A DNA stretch of 64,000 bases from Microbacterium sp. MYb54 (GTDB taxonomy: Bacteria; Actinomycetota; Actinomycetes; Actinomycetales; Microbacteriaceae). The stretch covers positions 124,001-188,000 of the forward strand of contig NZ_PCPA01000003.1 of the NCBI RefSeq assembly GCF_002979515.1, given 5' to 3'. This document shows, piece after piece, positions 52,354-61,372 of this stretch (position 1 is the stretch's first letter; each line of letters opens with the position of its first letter). Position numbers and translations under genes: made by a program. A model generated the notes under the pieces. That model saw nothing but the letters and a program-made list of their open reading frames with translations, made no database searches and had not been told where the DNA came from.

Positions 52354-54240
52354 TCAGGTGAGCAGCTGATGCCTGGCGAGGTCGCGGTACAGCGGCGTCG
52401 ATTCCACGAGCTCCGCGTGGGTGCCCTGGCCGACCACGACGCCGTCCTGCAGCACCACGATCACATCGCTGTCGACCACCGTCGACAGGCGGTGGGCGAT
52501 CACGATGAGCGTGCGGTCGGTAGACACCGCGTCGATCGCTTCGCGCATGCGCTGTTCATTGACGCCATCGAGCGACGACGTCGACTCGTCGAGCAGCAGG
52601 ATCGGGGCGTCGGTGAGCAGCGCGCGGGCGATCGCGAGGCGCTGACGCTCGCCGCCTGACAGCATCACGCCGTCTTCGCCGACGGGGGCCTCGATGCCCA
52701 GCGGGTTGCGCTCGAGCACGTCGCCGAGGTTCACGGCGCGCAGCACGCGTTCGCAGTCGGCATCGGTCGCATCGGGCGAGGCGAGGCGCAGGTTCTCGGC
52801 GAGCGTGCCGGCGAGGGTGGGCGCATCCTGCTCGACGTAGCCGAAGTTGGCGCGCAGGTCGTCGCGCGGGTAGGTGCGCGCGTCGTGGCCGTGCAGCCGG
52901 ATCGATCCGCCGGTCGGGTCGTAGAAGCGCTCGATCAGCGACAGGATCGTGCTCTTGCCCGCGCCGCTGGGGCCGACGAGGGCGACCCTGGCGCCGTGAG
53001 GCACGGCGAACGACACTCCGCGGAGCACCTCGTGGTCCTGCACCGTGGGCGCGGCATCCTCAGCAGACTCCAGGTGCGCATCAGCGAGGAGGTTCCGCGC
53101 TGCCTTCGCCGCCGCCTGCCGGGCGGCGACGACGTTCGCGGGGTAGTGGAAGTGCACGTCGCGGAACTCGATGGCCGGTGCATCGGGGGCTGCGTCTTCG
53201 TGGGGAAGCGACGCGGCGATCTTCTCGTCTTCCTGCGATTCGGTCGGCAGGTCGAGCACCTCCTGGATGCGGCCGAGTGCGCCGAGCGCCTGGTTCACCG
53301 AGGTGATCGCGCCGAAGGTGGTGGCGAGCGGCATCACGAGCAGGAACAGGAACATGATGAACGAGATGAGCGAGGCGATCGTGATCGCACCGGCTGCGAC
53401 CCGGAAGCCGCCGACGCCGAGGACCACGAGCAGCGAAAGCTGCAGGGCGATGCCGGAGACGGGCACGACGAGGGACGAGATCTTGGCGATGCGCACGCCG
53501 ATGCCGTAGGTCTCGGAGGCGAGCTCGGTCACCGCGGCGGCCTCGCGCTCGGTCGCTCCCGAGGCGCGGATCGTGCGGATCGAGCCGACCGCGCGTTCCA
53601 CACCGGAGGCCAGCTCGCCGACCTTCTCCTGCTGCGCGGTCGACGCCGTGCGGATGCGTCCGCTCAGGAGCACGACGACAGTGACCGAGACGCCGATCAC
53701 GACGACGATCAGCAGCAGCAGGACGGGGTCGATCACCAGCATCGCGATGAGGGCGCCGAGGAACAGGACGGCACTGCCGACGGCATCCGCCAGTCCCTGC
53801 GTGAGCACGGCGTACAGCAGTGTCGTGTCGGTGCCGACGCGCGAGACGAGGTCGCCGGTGCGCCGGGCGTCGAACTCCGAGGTGGGCAGGTGCAGGATGC
53901 GGGCGATCAGCTGGCGACGACTCGAGTAGACCACCGCCGTGCCTGTGCGCTGCAGCAGATAGTGCTGGAAGCCGGAGATGATCGACGACACGATCACGAA
54001 GCCGACCAGGAGCCAGACGAGGATCCCGATCCCGGTGTCGGATTGCACGGCTTCGATGACCTGGCCCACGAGCAGCGGCTGCACGAGCGAGGTCGCGGCG
54101 CCGATGACGCTGAGCACGGCGACCACGATGAGGGTGCGCTTGTGTTCGAACAGGAAGGGGAGGAGCTGGCGGAAGGTGGCGCGCGGGCCTTCAGGCTGTG
54201 CGCCACGTCCGCGGCGGCGTGCTGTCGCCGAACCGGACAT
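52354..54240 (-). CDS. ABC exporter half-transporter (MdlB/BmrA-like)
   Basis: A 628-residue permease-ATPase. Six membrane helices span about residues 30-320. The nucleotide-binding domain has GPSGAGKST, LSGGERQRLAIARAL and LLLDESTSSLDG. An extra Ala-rich insert of about 30 residues (AARQAAAKAARN) lies before the Walker A. It probably works as a homodimer; substrate unknown. The ATG at 54240 was chosen because an in-frame extension to 54387 would cross the promoter and overlap the next gene. An inverted repeat lies upstream. Confidence 0.92.
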   Translation of the reverse strand: MSGSATARRRGRGAQPEGPRATFRQLLPFLFEHKRTLIVVAVLSVIGAATSLVQPLLVGQVIEAVQSDTGIGILVWLLVGFVIVSSIISGFQHYLLQRTGTAVVYSSRRQLIARILHLPTSEFDARRTGDLVSRVGTDTTLLYAVLTQGLADAVGSAVLFLGALIAMLVIDPVLLLLIVVVIGVSVTVVVLLSGRIRTASTAQQEKVGELASGVERAVGSIRTIRASGATEREAAAVTELASETYGIGVRIAKISSLVVPVSGIALQLSLLVVLGVGGFRVAAGAITIASLISFIMFLFLLVMPLATTFGAITSVNQALGALGRIQEVLDLPTESQEDEKIAASLPHEDAAPDAPAIEFRDVHFHYPANVVAARQAAAKAARNLLADAHLESAEDAAPTVQDHEVLRGVSFAVPHGARVALVGPSGAGKSTILSLIERFYDPTGGSIRLHGHDARTYPRDDLRANFGYVEQDAPTLAGTLAENLRLASPDATDADCERVLRAVNLGDVLERNPLGIEAPVGEDGVMLSGGERQRLAIARALLTDAPILLLDESTSSLDGVNEQRMREAIDAVSTDRTLIVIAHRLSTVVDSDVIVVLQDGVVVGQGTHAELVESTPLYRDLARHQLLT

Positions 54241-54266
54241 GCGGGACCTCGATCTGGAGATGGTAC

Positions 54267-54293
54267 TTCGACCGTACTTCGTTCGCGGTCGAA
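54267..54293. promoter_or_regulatory. Inverted repeat upstream of the ABC exporter gene
   Basis: TTCGACCG (54267-54274) and CGGTCGAA (54286-54293) are perfect inverted arms with an 11-bp spacer, 27 bp before the start. The region also holds a GTACTTCG direct repeat (54263, 54274). It is a candidate operator. Confidence 0.5.
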
Positions 54294-54317
54294 TTCTATG
54301 GAGGGGCTGTATGCGGC

Positions 54318-54524
54318 CTAGGAGCGGCCGAATCGCCGGTGAGCCGCCTGCTTGCTCACGCCGAGGGCGCTGGCGATCGCCTGCCACGAGTAACCGAGGT
54401 TCCGGGCGCGACGGACGTTTCCTTCTTCGGCGCGGGCGACCTCCTTGCGCAGTTCGGCGAGCCGGTGCAGCGCGGCCAGGGGCTCGCTCCCGTCATCTTG
54501 TGCGATCGCGGTCGGCATTGTCAT
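54318..54524 (-). CDS. Small helix-turn-helix protein
   Basis: A 68-residue protein. An N-terminal helix (LHRLAELRKEVARAEEGNVRRAR) leads into an HTH (LGYSWQAIASALGVSKQAAHRRFG). Small proteins of this kind are common in actinobacteria. AGGAGG lies 7 nt before the ATG. It sits between two possible operator sets, so it may regulate itself and its neighbours, the ABC exporter and the S66 peptidase. Confidence 0.8.
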   Translation of the reverse strand: MTMPTAIAQDDGSEPLAALHRLAELRKEVARAEEGNVRRARNLGYSWQAIASALGVSKQAAHRRFGRS

Positions 54525-54538
54525 GATGCACCTCCTCC

Positions 54539-54582
54539 GTCAATAATCATTGACGGATGGGCGGTTGTCAATATCTGTTGAC
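54539..54582. promoter_or_regulatory. Twin 16-bp palindromic operators between the HTH gene and the S66 gene
   Basis: GTCAATAATCATTGAC at 54539-54554 is a perfect palindrome with a 4-bp spacer. GTCAATATCTGTTGAC at 54567-54582 has the same outer arms. The centres are 28 bp apart. Both lie in the short gap between divergent genes, so one regulator could control both directions. Confidence 0.7.
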
Positions 54583-54598
54583 GTGACAGACTGGATGG

Positions 54599-55630
54599 AT
54601 GCTGTCCGCCACCAAGCTCATCCCCGGCGATCGCGTCGCCATCCTCTCGCCCGCGTTCGCAGCTCCGGCGGTCGCACCCGCACTGCATGAACAGGCGCTG
54701 CGTCGCCTCACGGAGCTCACCGGACTGATCCCGGTGGAGTATCCGACCACGCGCGAGCTCGGGGCGACCCCGCAAGCGCGAGCGGCCGACGTGAACGCCG
54801 CGTTCGCCGATCCGAGCATCCGGGCGATCCTGGCCACGATCGGCGGGGACGACCAGATCCTCGTCGTCCCGCACCTCGACCCGGCGCTGCCGGCGGCCGA
54901 CCCCAAGCCGTTCGTGGGGTACAGCGACAACACGAACATCCTGAACTGGCTCTGGAGCCTCGGGGTGCAGGGGTACTACGGAGGGTCGACCGCCGTGCAC
55001 CTGGGCCCTGGGCCCGGCGTCGATGACCTGCACCTGCGGTCGCTGCGCGCGCTTCTGCTCGACGGCGGCGAGCTCGAGATCACCGAGCCGGGGGAGTCGG
55101 AAGACGTGGGGCGCCGCTGGAACGACCCCCGCTCACTGGTGGAGTTCGGCGAGCGCACCCCGACCGAACCCTGGACCTGGGCCGGGCCCGCACGACGGGT
55201 GGAAGGGGCGACCTGGGGCGGCTGCCTCGAGGTGATCGACGGGCTCGCCTTCGCCGACCGGCTCCCCGCGACCGAGGCGCTCGAGGGGGCGATCCTGCTG
55301 CTGGAGACGAGCGAGGAGCGTCCGCCCGCAGGCTGGGTGGCGCGGTGGCTGCGCGGGCTGGGCGAGCGTGGCATCCTCGGCGCGGTGGCGGCAGTGGTCG
55401 TCGCGCGTCCGCCTGTGAGCGATTTCGAGTTCCACCCGACACCCGCTGAGGCCGCCGCTCTCCGCGCGGCGCAGCGAGACGCGGTCATCGATGTCGTGGG
55501 CCGATACAACCCTGAAGCTGTGGTCTGCGTCGGTCCGCCGTTCGGGCACACCCGGCCGCAGTGGATCCTCCCCTACGGCGGCACGATGGTCGTCGACGGT
55601 GCCACTCGGACGATCGTCGCCGAGTACTGA
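54599..55630 (+). CDS. S66-family serine peptidase, MccF-like (LD-carboxypeptidase superfamily)
   Basis: A 343-residue serine peptidase, equal in length to MccF (344) and longer than LdcA (about 304). The likely nucleophile is Ser109 in GYSDNT, with Glu236 or Glu239 in LLLETSEE and His317 in FGHTRPQW. No signal peptide. MccF relatives cleave microcin-C-like aminoacyl nucleotides; LdcA removes terminal D-Ala from muropeptides. Either fits, and the muropeptide role would suit the recycling genes elsewhere in the window. Confidence 0.88.
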   Translation: MLSATKLIPGDRVAILSPAFAAPAVAPALHEQALRRLTELTGLIPVEYPTTRELGATPQARAADVNAAFADPSIRAILATIGGDDQILVVPHLDPALPAADPKPFVGYSDNTNILNWLWSLGVQGYYGGSTAVHLGPGPGVDDLHLRSLRALLLDGGELEITEPGESEDVGRRWNDPRSLVEFGERTPTEPWTWAGPARRVEGATWGGCLEVIDGLAFADRLPATEALEGAILLLETSEERPPAGWVARWLRGLGERGILGAVAAVVVARPPVSDFEFHPTPAEAAALRAAQRDAVIDVVGRYNPEAVVCVGPPFGHTRPQWILPYGGTMVVDGATRTIVAEY

Positions 55631-55653
55631 CCGACACGGGCGCCCTGAAACGC

Positions 55654-55689
55654 AGAGCGGCAGCATCCTCGTGGGGATGCTGCCGCTCT
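55654..55689. terminator. 15-bp perfect-stem bidirectional terminator
   Basis: Arms AGAGCGGCAGCATCC (55654-55668) and GGATGCTGCCGCTCT (55675-55689) pair perfectly around 6 nt. It lies between the convergent S66 and MFS genes; TT follows on the plus strand. Confidence 0.85.
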
Positions 55690-55695
55690 TGCTGG

Positions 55696-57156
55696 TCAGA
55701 GTTCGACGGCCGCCGCGACGCCGAGGTCGTCGTCGTAGTCGTTGTCCTTCGTCTCCGGACTCAGGAGCAGGGCGATGAATGTGAGCACGCCCATGGCCGA
55801 CAGGTACAGCCCCACCAGCCAGGGAGCACCGTCTCCCAGTGACCACAGCCACAGAGCGATCAGCGGCGCGACAGCCGCGCCGAGGATCGACGACACGTTG
55901 TAGGCGATCGCCGACCCCGTGTAGCGGACGTTGGTCGGGAACAGCTCGGGCAGCAGGGCGCCCATCGGCCCGAATGTCACGCCCATCAGCATGAACCCGA
56001 ACACGAGGAAGGCCTGTGCGAGTGCACCGGTGAACTTCGGATCGACGGCCGGGAGCAGGAACGTGTTGAACGTGAAGCCGAACACGATGATCGCCCCGGT
56101 CACCCACAGCAGCAGCTTCCGGCGTCCGATCGCATCGGCGATGGGTCCGGAGAGCAGCGTGAAGAGGCCGAAGAACACCACGCCGATGATCTGCATCAGC
56201 ACGAAGTCGGTGTAACCGAAGCCGAGACCGGGGTAGAACTGCGCTGCGAACTTGATCGGGTCGAAGTCGGCGCCCGTCGCCTCGGCAGCGGCCTTCGCTG
56301 CTGCAGAGGCGGTCTCAAGCGTCGCTGGTTTGGTGCCGTAGGCGAGCGTGAAGTTCGTCATCAGGTAGAACAGCACGTACGTCGCCAGCATGATGAATGT
56401 GCCGAGGATGAGCTGCTTCCAGTGGTGACGGAACACGGTCGCGAGCGGGAGCTTGCGGATCACGCCCTTCGTCTCGGCCTTCTTGAAGGTGTCGGACTCG
56501 ACGAGCTTGAGTCGCACCCACAGACCGATGATGACCATCACCGCGGAGAACAGGAACGGGATGCGCCAGCCCCAGGAGAGGAATGCCTCGGACTTCAGGA
56601 CCGGGTTCTCGGCGTGCGGCAGCAACCAGTTGATCGCGAGGAAGAGGAAGTTGGCGATGATGAACCCGAGCGGTGCGCCCAGCTGCGGGAAGGTGCCGTA
56701 CCAGGCGCGCTTGCCCTTCGGCGCGTTCTCGGTGGCCACCAGAGCAGCGCCCGACCACTCGCCGCCGAGCGCGAAGCCCTGAGCGAGGCGGAGGAACAGC
56801 AGCAGCAGGGCGGCCCACCATCCGATGTCCTGGTACGTCGGCAGCAGGCCGATCACGAAGGTCGCGATGCCCATCGTCAGCAGCGACGCCACGAGCGTGG
56901 CCTTGCGGCCGAACTTGTCGCCGAAGTGGCCGAAGACCACGGCGCCGATCGGACGGGCGACCATTGCGGCGCCGAACACCGCGAACGAGGAGAGGAGCGA
57001 CGTGGTGTCGTCGCCGGTGGGGAAGAACAGCACCGGGAACACGAGCACGGCCGCTGTCGCATAGGCGTAGAAGTCGTAGAACTCGATCGTGGTGCCGACC
57101 AGGCTCGCGGTGATGACGCGCGAACGAGGATTCGCCGGCGCAGTGGCAGTACTCAT
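55696..57156 (-). CDS. MFS metabolite:H+ symporter (MHS/ProP-like family)
   Basis: A 486-residue transporter with 12 hydrophobic segments. MHS-family marks are the start VITASLVGTTIEFYDFYAYATAA (split here), FGHFGDKFGRKATL in the second-third helix loop, and RLAQGFALGGEWSGAAL. Known members carry shikimate, betaine, citrate or alpha-ketoglutarate; the substrate here is unknown. An insert between helices 7 and 8 (about 270-310) enlarges a loop. Confidence 0.9.
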   Translation of the reverse strand: MSTATAPANPRSRVITASLVGTTIEFYDFYAYATAAVLVFPVLFFPTGDDTTSLLSSFAVFGAAMVARPIGAVVFGHFGDKFGRKATLVASLLTMGIATFVIGLLPTYQDIGWWAALLLLFLRLAQGFALGGEWSGAALVATENAPKGKRAWYGTFPQLGAPLGFIIANFLFLAINWLLPHAENPVLKSEAFLSWGWRIPFLFSAVMVIIGLWVRLKLVESDTFKKAETKGVIRKLPLATVFRHHWKQLILGTFIMLATYVLFYLMTNFTLAYGTKPATLETASAAAKAAAEATGADFDPIKFAAQFYPGLGFGYTDFVLMQIIGVVFFGLFTLLSGPIADAIGRRKLLLWVTGAIIVFGFTFNTFLLPAVDPKFTGALAQAFLVFGFMLMGVTFGPMGALLPELFPTNVRYTGSAIAYNVSSILGAAVAPLIALWLWSLGDGAPWLVGLYLSAMGVLTFIALLLSPETKDNDYDDDLGVAAAVEL

Positions 57157-57234
57157 GAAGCTCCTCCGATCAGCCCCCGATATCGCAGGGGACTCGGGCG
57201 AGTTTACGCCTTCCTGAGTGTTGCCTGTGTGCTC

Positions 57235-58983
57235 TTACTCTTCCGTGTCGCCGAGGGAGGGGATGGTGACGAACATCGCTCGGGGCTCCACGAGCTGCTC
57301 GAGTTCGAGGACGACGAGACGGTTTGTTCCTGCTCTCGTCGTGGGCGAGGGGACGTAAAGCGTGCGCTGTGGGCCGTTGCGCCAATACCGGCCGAGGAAG
57401 AAGCCGTTCACGAACGCGAAGCCCTTGCTCCAGGACCCCGCGTCGAGGAAGAGGTCAGCCGGTGCATCCAGGGCGAACTCGGCGGTCCATGCAGTCGGTC
57501 CGTTCCCCACGATCTCGTCGGTTGCGTCCGCGCCGATCTCCGTGGCGACATGTGTGGCGATTGCGGCGACGTCAAGCGGTGTCGAACTCCACCCCGACAG
57601 CGGAGCGCCGTCGAGTGTGACGGCACCGATCAGACCCTTCTCCTCGCCGAGGCGGTGGTCGTAGTTCACTCGCCCCTGATCCTCGACCAGGATGCTGAGG
57701 CTGAGGCCATCCGGGATCCGCATCGCTCGGTCGTGTCGGGTGCGGGAGAGCGTGCCGACCACGAGACCGTCGACGCTCACCCAAGCCAGGTCGCGCACCT
57801 CATCGACGACGAGGAGTCCGCCCTTCCCGCCCGGCAGGTCGGCGTCGTAGCGCACCAGGGCGCTCAGGTGCCCGAGCGCGTCGAAGGTGTCGGGCCGCGG
57901 GCTCACCGAGGCAGACCCCGCGACCTCGGTCCATGCCCCCGCCGAAGCGAGCGGAACCTCGAACGCCGGAGCAGCATCGGCCGCGGCTGGAAGCTCGTCG
58001 GGCACCGGAGCGTACTTGGCGATCACCTCGCGGAAGGCGAAGAACTTCTCCGTCGGATTCCCCGCCTCGTCGAGCGGGGCGTCGTAGTCGTAGGAGGTGA
58101 CGAGCGGCAGATAGCGCCCCTTGTCGTTGGCGCCGTTGGTGAGCCCGAAGTTGGTGCCGCCGTGGAACATGTAGATGTTGACCGATGCCCCGGCTGCCAG
58201 GAGCTCGTCGAGGTCGGCTGCCGCGGTGGCGACGTCGGTCGTGTGGTGCACACCGCCCCACCAGTCGAACCAGCCGTCCCAGAACTCCGAGCACATCAGT
58301 GGCCCGGTCGGCTGGTGCCGGCGCAGCGTCGCGAGCCGTTCTGTGCTCCGGGAGCCGAAGGAACCGGTCTTGTGCAGCTCGGGGAGGCTCCCGTCGCTGA
58401 GCATCCGGTCGACAGGCTGATCCACGGTCGTGAGCGGCACCGTGATCCCGGCATCGCGCGTGGTGGCGACCAGCGCCTCGAGATAGGCCCGGTCGGAGCC
58501 GTAGGCGCCGTACTCGTTCTCGATCTGCACCAGCACGACCGGACCGCCGCGGTCGATCTGCCGCGGGGCGACGATGTCGTACACGCGGCGCAGGTAGGCG
58601 CTCACCTCCGCGAGGAACGACGGCGCAGACGAACGCAGCTCGTCCAGGCCGCCGGTCAGCCAGACCGGGAGCCCTCCGTTGTGCCACTCGGCGCAGATGT
58701 AGGGTCCGGGCCGCACGATGGCGTCGAGACCTTCCGCGTGCACGAGATCGAGGAAGCGCCCGAGATCGTTCCATCCGCTCGCGTCCCACTCGCCACGTCG
58801 GGGCTCGTGCGCGTTCCACGCGACGTAGGTCTCGATCGTGTTCAGGCCCATCAGCCGCGCTTTGCGGATGCGGTCCTGCCACTGGTCCGGATGCACGCGG
58901 AAGTAGTGGATGGCGCCGGAGATCACCTGGTGAGGCTGTCCGTCGCGGAGGAAGTCGGTGTCGCCGAGGGAGAAAGAGGTCAC
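57235..58983 (-). CDS. Glycoside hydrolase family 35 beta-galactosidase
   Basis: A 582-residue retaining beta-galactosidase. The acid/base is Glu157 in VQIENEYGAYG and the nucleophile is Glu233 in CSEFWDGWFD. The opening SGAIHYFRVHP and the sugar-binding RPGPYICAEW are classic. C-terminal jelly-roll domains follow (about 330-580, ending VLELEQLVEPRAMFVTIP). No signal peptide, so it acts on imported galactosides. It follows a CUT1 importer operon on the same strand. Confidence 0.95.
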   Translation of the reverse strand: MTSFSLGDTDFLRDGQPHQVISGAIHYFRVHPDQWQDRIRKARLMGLNTIETYVAWNAHEPRRGEWDASGWNDLGRFLDLVHAEGLDAIVRPGPYICAEWHNGGLPVWLTGGLDELRSSAPSFLAEVSAYLRRVYDIVAPRQIDRGGPVVLVQIENEYGAYGSDRAYLEALVATTRDAGITVPLTTVDQPVDRMLSDGSLPELHKTGSFGSRSTERLATLRRHQPTGPLMCSEFWDGWFDWWGGVHHTTDVATAAADLDELLAAGASVNIYMFHGGTNFGLTNGANDKGRYLPLVTSYDYDAPLDEAGNPTEKFFAFREVIAKYAPVPDELPAAADAAPAFEVPLASAGAWTEVAGSASVSPRPDTFDALGHLSALVRYDADLPGGKGGLLVVDEVRDLAWVSVDGLVVGTLSRTRHDRAMRIPDGLSLSILVEDQGRVNYDHRLGEEKGLIGAVTLDGAPLSGWSSTPLDVAAIATHVATEIGADATDEIVGNGPTAWTAEFALDAPADLFLDAGSWSKGFAFVNGFFLGRYWRNGPQRTLYVPSPTTRAGTNRLVVLELEQLVEPRAMFVTIPSLGDTEE

Positions 58984-59055
58984 GGGGGAGTGCTTTCGAT
59001 GAAGGCGGGCTGAGCCGGTCCCGACGGGGGACCGGGACCGACTCAGCCGCGGGTG

Positions 59056-60411
59056 TTACTTGTTGACGGTGAAGCCCTGCGAGTTGCCGTACTCGACCAG
59101 CGCGTCCTGCCAGGCGGTGAGGCCCTCGTTCAGGTCGGTGCCGTTCTGGTACGACTGGCCGACGGTGTCGCCGAAGATGCTGTTGCCGTACACCTGGTAG
59201 GGCAGGTAGCTCCAGCCCTCGACCACGTCATCGGCTGCGGCCGCGAGCACCTCGTTGATCTTCTGGCCGCCGAAGTACTCCGGGGCCTCCGCGAGGAACT
59301 CCTTGCTGGACAGCTCGGCGGTCGTGGACGGGAAGCCACCAGACTCGAGGGCGATCGAGATGCTCTCCTCGGAGTTGTTCAGCCACCAGAGGAAGCCGGC
59401 AGCGAGCTCCGGATTCTTGCTCTGCTTCGTCACGGCCTGGCCGCCACCGCCGTTCTCCGCGCTCGCCGGGGAGCCGTCGTAGGTCGGCATCGGCGCGACG
59501 CGCCAGTCGCCGGAGCCGTCGGGGGCGCCGGAGATGAGGTTCGCCGGCATCCACGCACCGATCACGAGGCTGGCGAGGCTGCCGTCGCCGAGGGCGCGGA
59601 ACCACTCGTCGCTCCAGCTGCCGTAGGGAGCGATCAGGTCTTCCTCGACGAGGCGGTTCCAGTTCTCGGTCCACTTCGCAGAGCCGGCATCCTGCAGGTC
59701 GATCGTGACGTCGGTGCCGGAGGTCTCGAACGGCTTTCCGCCGGCCTGCCAGATCATCGAGGTCGCGAAGCCCGCATCCCCGGTGTCGTTGGTGATGTAC
59801 GCGTCGGGGTTCGCCGCGTGGATCTTCTTGGCCGCCTCGTAGTACTCGTCCCACGTGGTGGGCACGGCGACACCCGCGGCGTCGAACACCGTCTTGTTGT
59901 AGAACAGCGCCATGGGGCCGGAGTCCTGCGGAAGGCCGTAGATCGCGTCGCCGTCGGTCACCGAGTTCCAGGTGGAGGCGGTGTAGTCGTCTTCGAAGTC
60001 GGCGAACCCGTACTGCGACAGGTCGGTGAACGCATCCGTCAGCGCGAACTGCGGGAAGGCGTAGTACTCGATCTGCACGACGTCGGGGGCGCCGGAGCCG
60101 GCCTTGATCGCGTTCTGCAGCTTGGTGTACTCCTCGTTGTTGGTGCCGGCGTTCACCAGCTTGACCTTGGCGTTCGGGTACTCCTTCTGGAAGGCCTCGA
60201 CCTGGGCCTCGGCGGAGGGCGTCCACGACCAGTACGTGATCTCGCCACCCTTGTCGAGTGCGGCCTCGATCGAGTCGAACGAGCCGGAGCCCGCGCTGCC
60301 GCCGGAACCGGCGTCGCTGCCGGTGCCGCATCCGGCCAGCGCCAGCGCCGCCACGGTTCCTGCGGCGAGCACCACGAGGGTGCGCCGCGTCGGTGAGGGA
60401 AGGTGCTTCAT
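59056..60411 (-). CDS. CUT1 sugar ABC transporter solute-binding lipoprotein
   Basis: A 451-residue family 1 binding protein. The signal peptide ends with lipobox ALAGC and the lipidated Cys28, followed by a Gly/Ser linker. The fold starts at GEITYWSWTPSAEAQVEAF. It is the third gene of the importer operon, 69 bp after the second permease; a galactoside substrate is inferred from the GH35 gene that follows. Confidence 0.94.
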   Translation of the reverse strand: MKHLPSPTRRTLVVLAAGTVAALALAGCGTGSDAGSGGSAGSGSFDSIEAALDKGGEITYWSWTPSAEAQVEAFQKEYPNAKVKLVNAGTNNEEYTKLQNAIKAGSGAPDVVQIEYYAFPQFALTDAFTDLSQYGFADFEDDYTASTWNSVTDGDAIYGLPQDSGPMALFYNKTVFDAAGVAVPTTWDEYYEAAKKIHAANPDAYITNDTGDAGFATSMIWQAGGKPFETSGTDVTIDLQDAGSAKWTENWNRLVEEDLIAPYGSWSDEWFRALGDGSLASLVIGAWMPANLISGAPDGSGDWRVAPMPTYDGSPASAENGGGGQAVTKQSKNPELAAGFLWWLNNSEESISIALESGGFPSTTAELSSKEFLAEAPEYFGGQKINEVLAAAADDVVEGWSYLPYQVYGNSIFGDTVGQSYQNGTDLNEGLTAWQDALVEYGNSQGFTVNK

Positions 60412-60480
60412 TGCTGTGTCCTTTCGGGAGGTGCGATCCAGCGTCGGATCGCAGAGGTGATGCAGGAGAGGTGCGGGGAG

Positions 60481-61371
60481 CTACTGCTTGACGCTTCCCG
60501 CGGTGAGACCTGACTGCCAGAAGCGCTGCAGCAGCAGGAAGGCGATGACGATCGGGATGATCGTGAGCAGTGAGCCCATGATCACGAGGTTGTAGATCGG
60601 CTGGGATCCGGCGCCGATGGCCTGGGCGCTCCACTGGTTCAGACCCACGGTGAGGGGGTACCAGGCGGGGTCGGACAGCATGATCAGCGGCAGGAAGTAG
60701 TTGTTCCAGGTGGCGACGACCGTGAAGAGCGCGACCGTGACGATGCCGGGTGCCAGCAGCCGCATCGAGATCGTGAAGAAGGTGCGGAACTCGCCGGCGC
60801 CGTCGATGCGGGCGGCCTCGAGCAGCTCGGTCGGCACCGATTCGGAGGCGAACACCCAGATCAGGTACAGGCCGAAGGGGCTGATCAGCGAGGGGATGAT
60901 CACGGCCCAGGGCGTATTGGTCAGACCCAGCTCGCTGAACAGCAGGAAGGTCGGGACCGCGAGGGCGGTACCCGGCACCGCCACCGCCCCGAGGACCACC
61001 GCGAACACCGCACGACGCCCGGGGAAGCGGAACTTCGCGAGTCCGTAGCCGGCCATGGTGGCCAGCAGTGTCGCGCCTCCCGCACCCACCACGACGTAGA
61101 GCAGCGTGTTGCCGAGCCAGCGAAGGAAGATGCCGTCGCGATACGAGAAGGTGGCGACGAGGTTGTCGAAGAACGCGAAGTCGTCGGCGAACCACAGTCC
61201 GAACGAGCTGAAGAGCCCCGCCTGCGTCTTGGTCGAGCTGAACAGCAGCCAGACCAGCGGCACGAGGGTGTACAGCGCGTAGACGATCATCACGATCAGC
61301 AACGTGTTGGACTTGCGCGGATTCATCGGATCGTGACGCGTGCGCGAGGAACGGGCGAGGGGGAGTGCCAT
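60481..61371 (-). CDS. CUT1 sugar ABC transporter permease (MalG type)
   Basis: A 296-residue inner-membrane permease with six hydrophobic segments and the EAA loop LLEAARIDGAGEFRTFFTI. The ATG at 61371 begins 1 bp after the preceding stop codon, indicating tight coupling; a second ATG at 61326 (MNPRKSN) is possible. Confidence 0.93.
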   Translation of the reverse strand: MALPLARSSRTRHDPMNPRKSNTLLIVMIVYALYTLVPLVWLLFSSTKTQAGLFSSFGLWFADDFAFFDNLVATFSYRDGIFLRWLGNTLLYVVVGAGGATLLATMAGYGLAKFRFPGRRAVFAVVLGAVAVPGTALAVPTFLLFSELGLTNTPWAVIIPSLISPFGLYLIWVFASESVPTELLEAARIDGAGEFRTFFTISMRLLAPGIVTVALFTVVATWNNYFLPLIMLSDPAWYPLTVGLNQWSAQAIGAGSQPIYNLVIMGSLLTIIPIVIAFLLLQRFWQSGLTAGSVKQ

Positions 61372-61372
61372 G

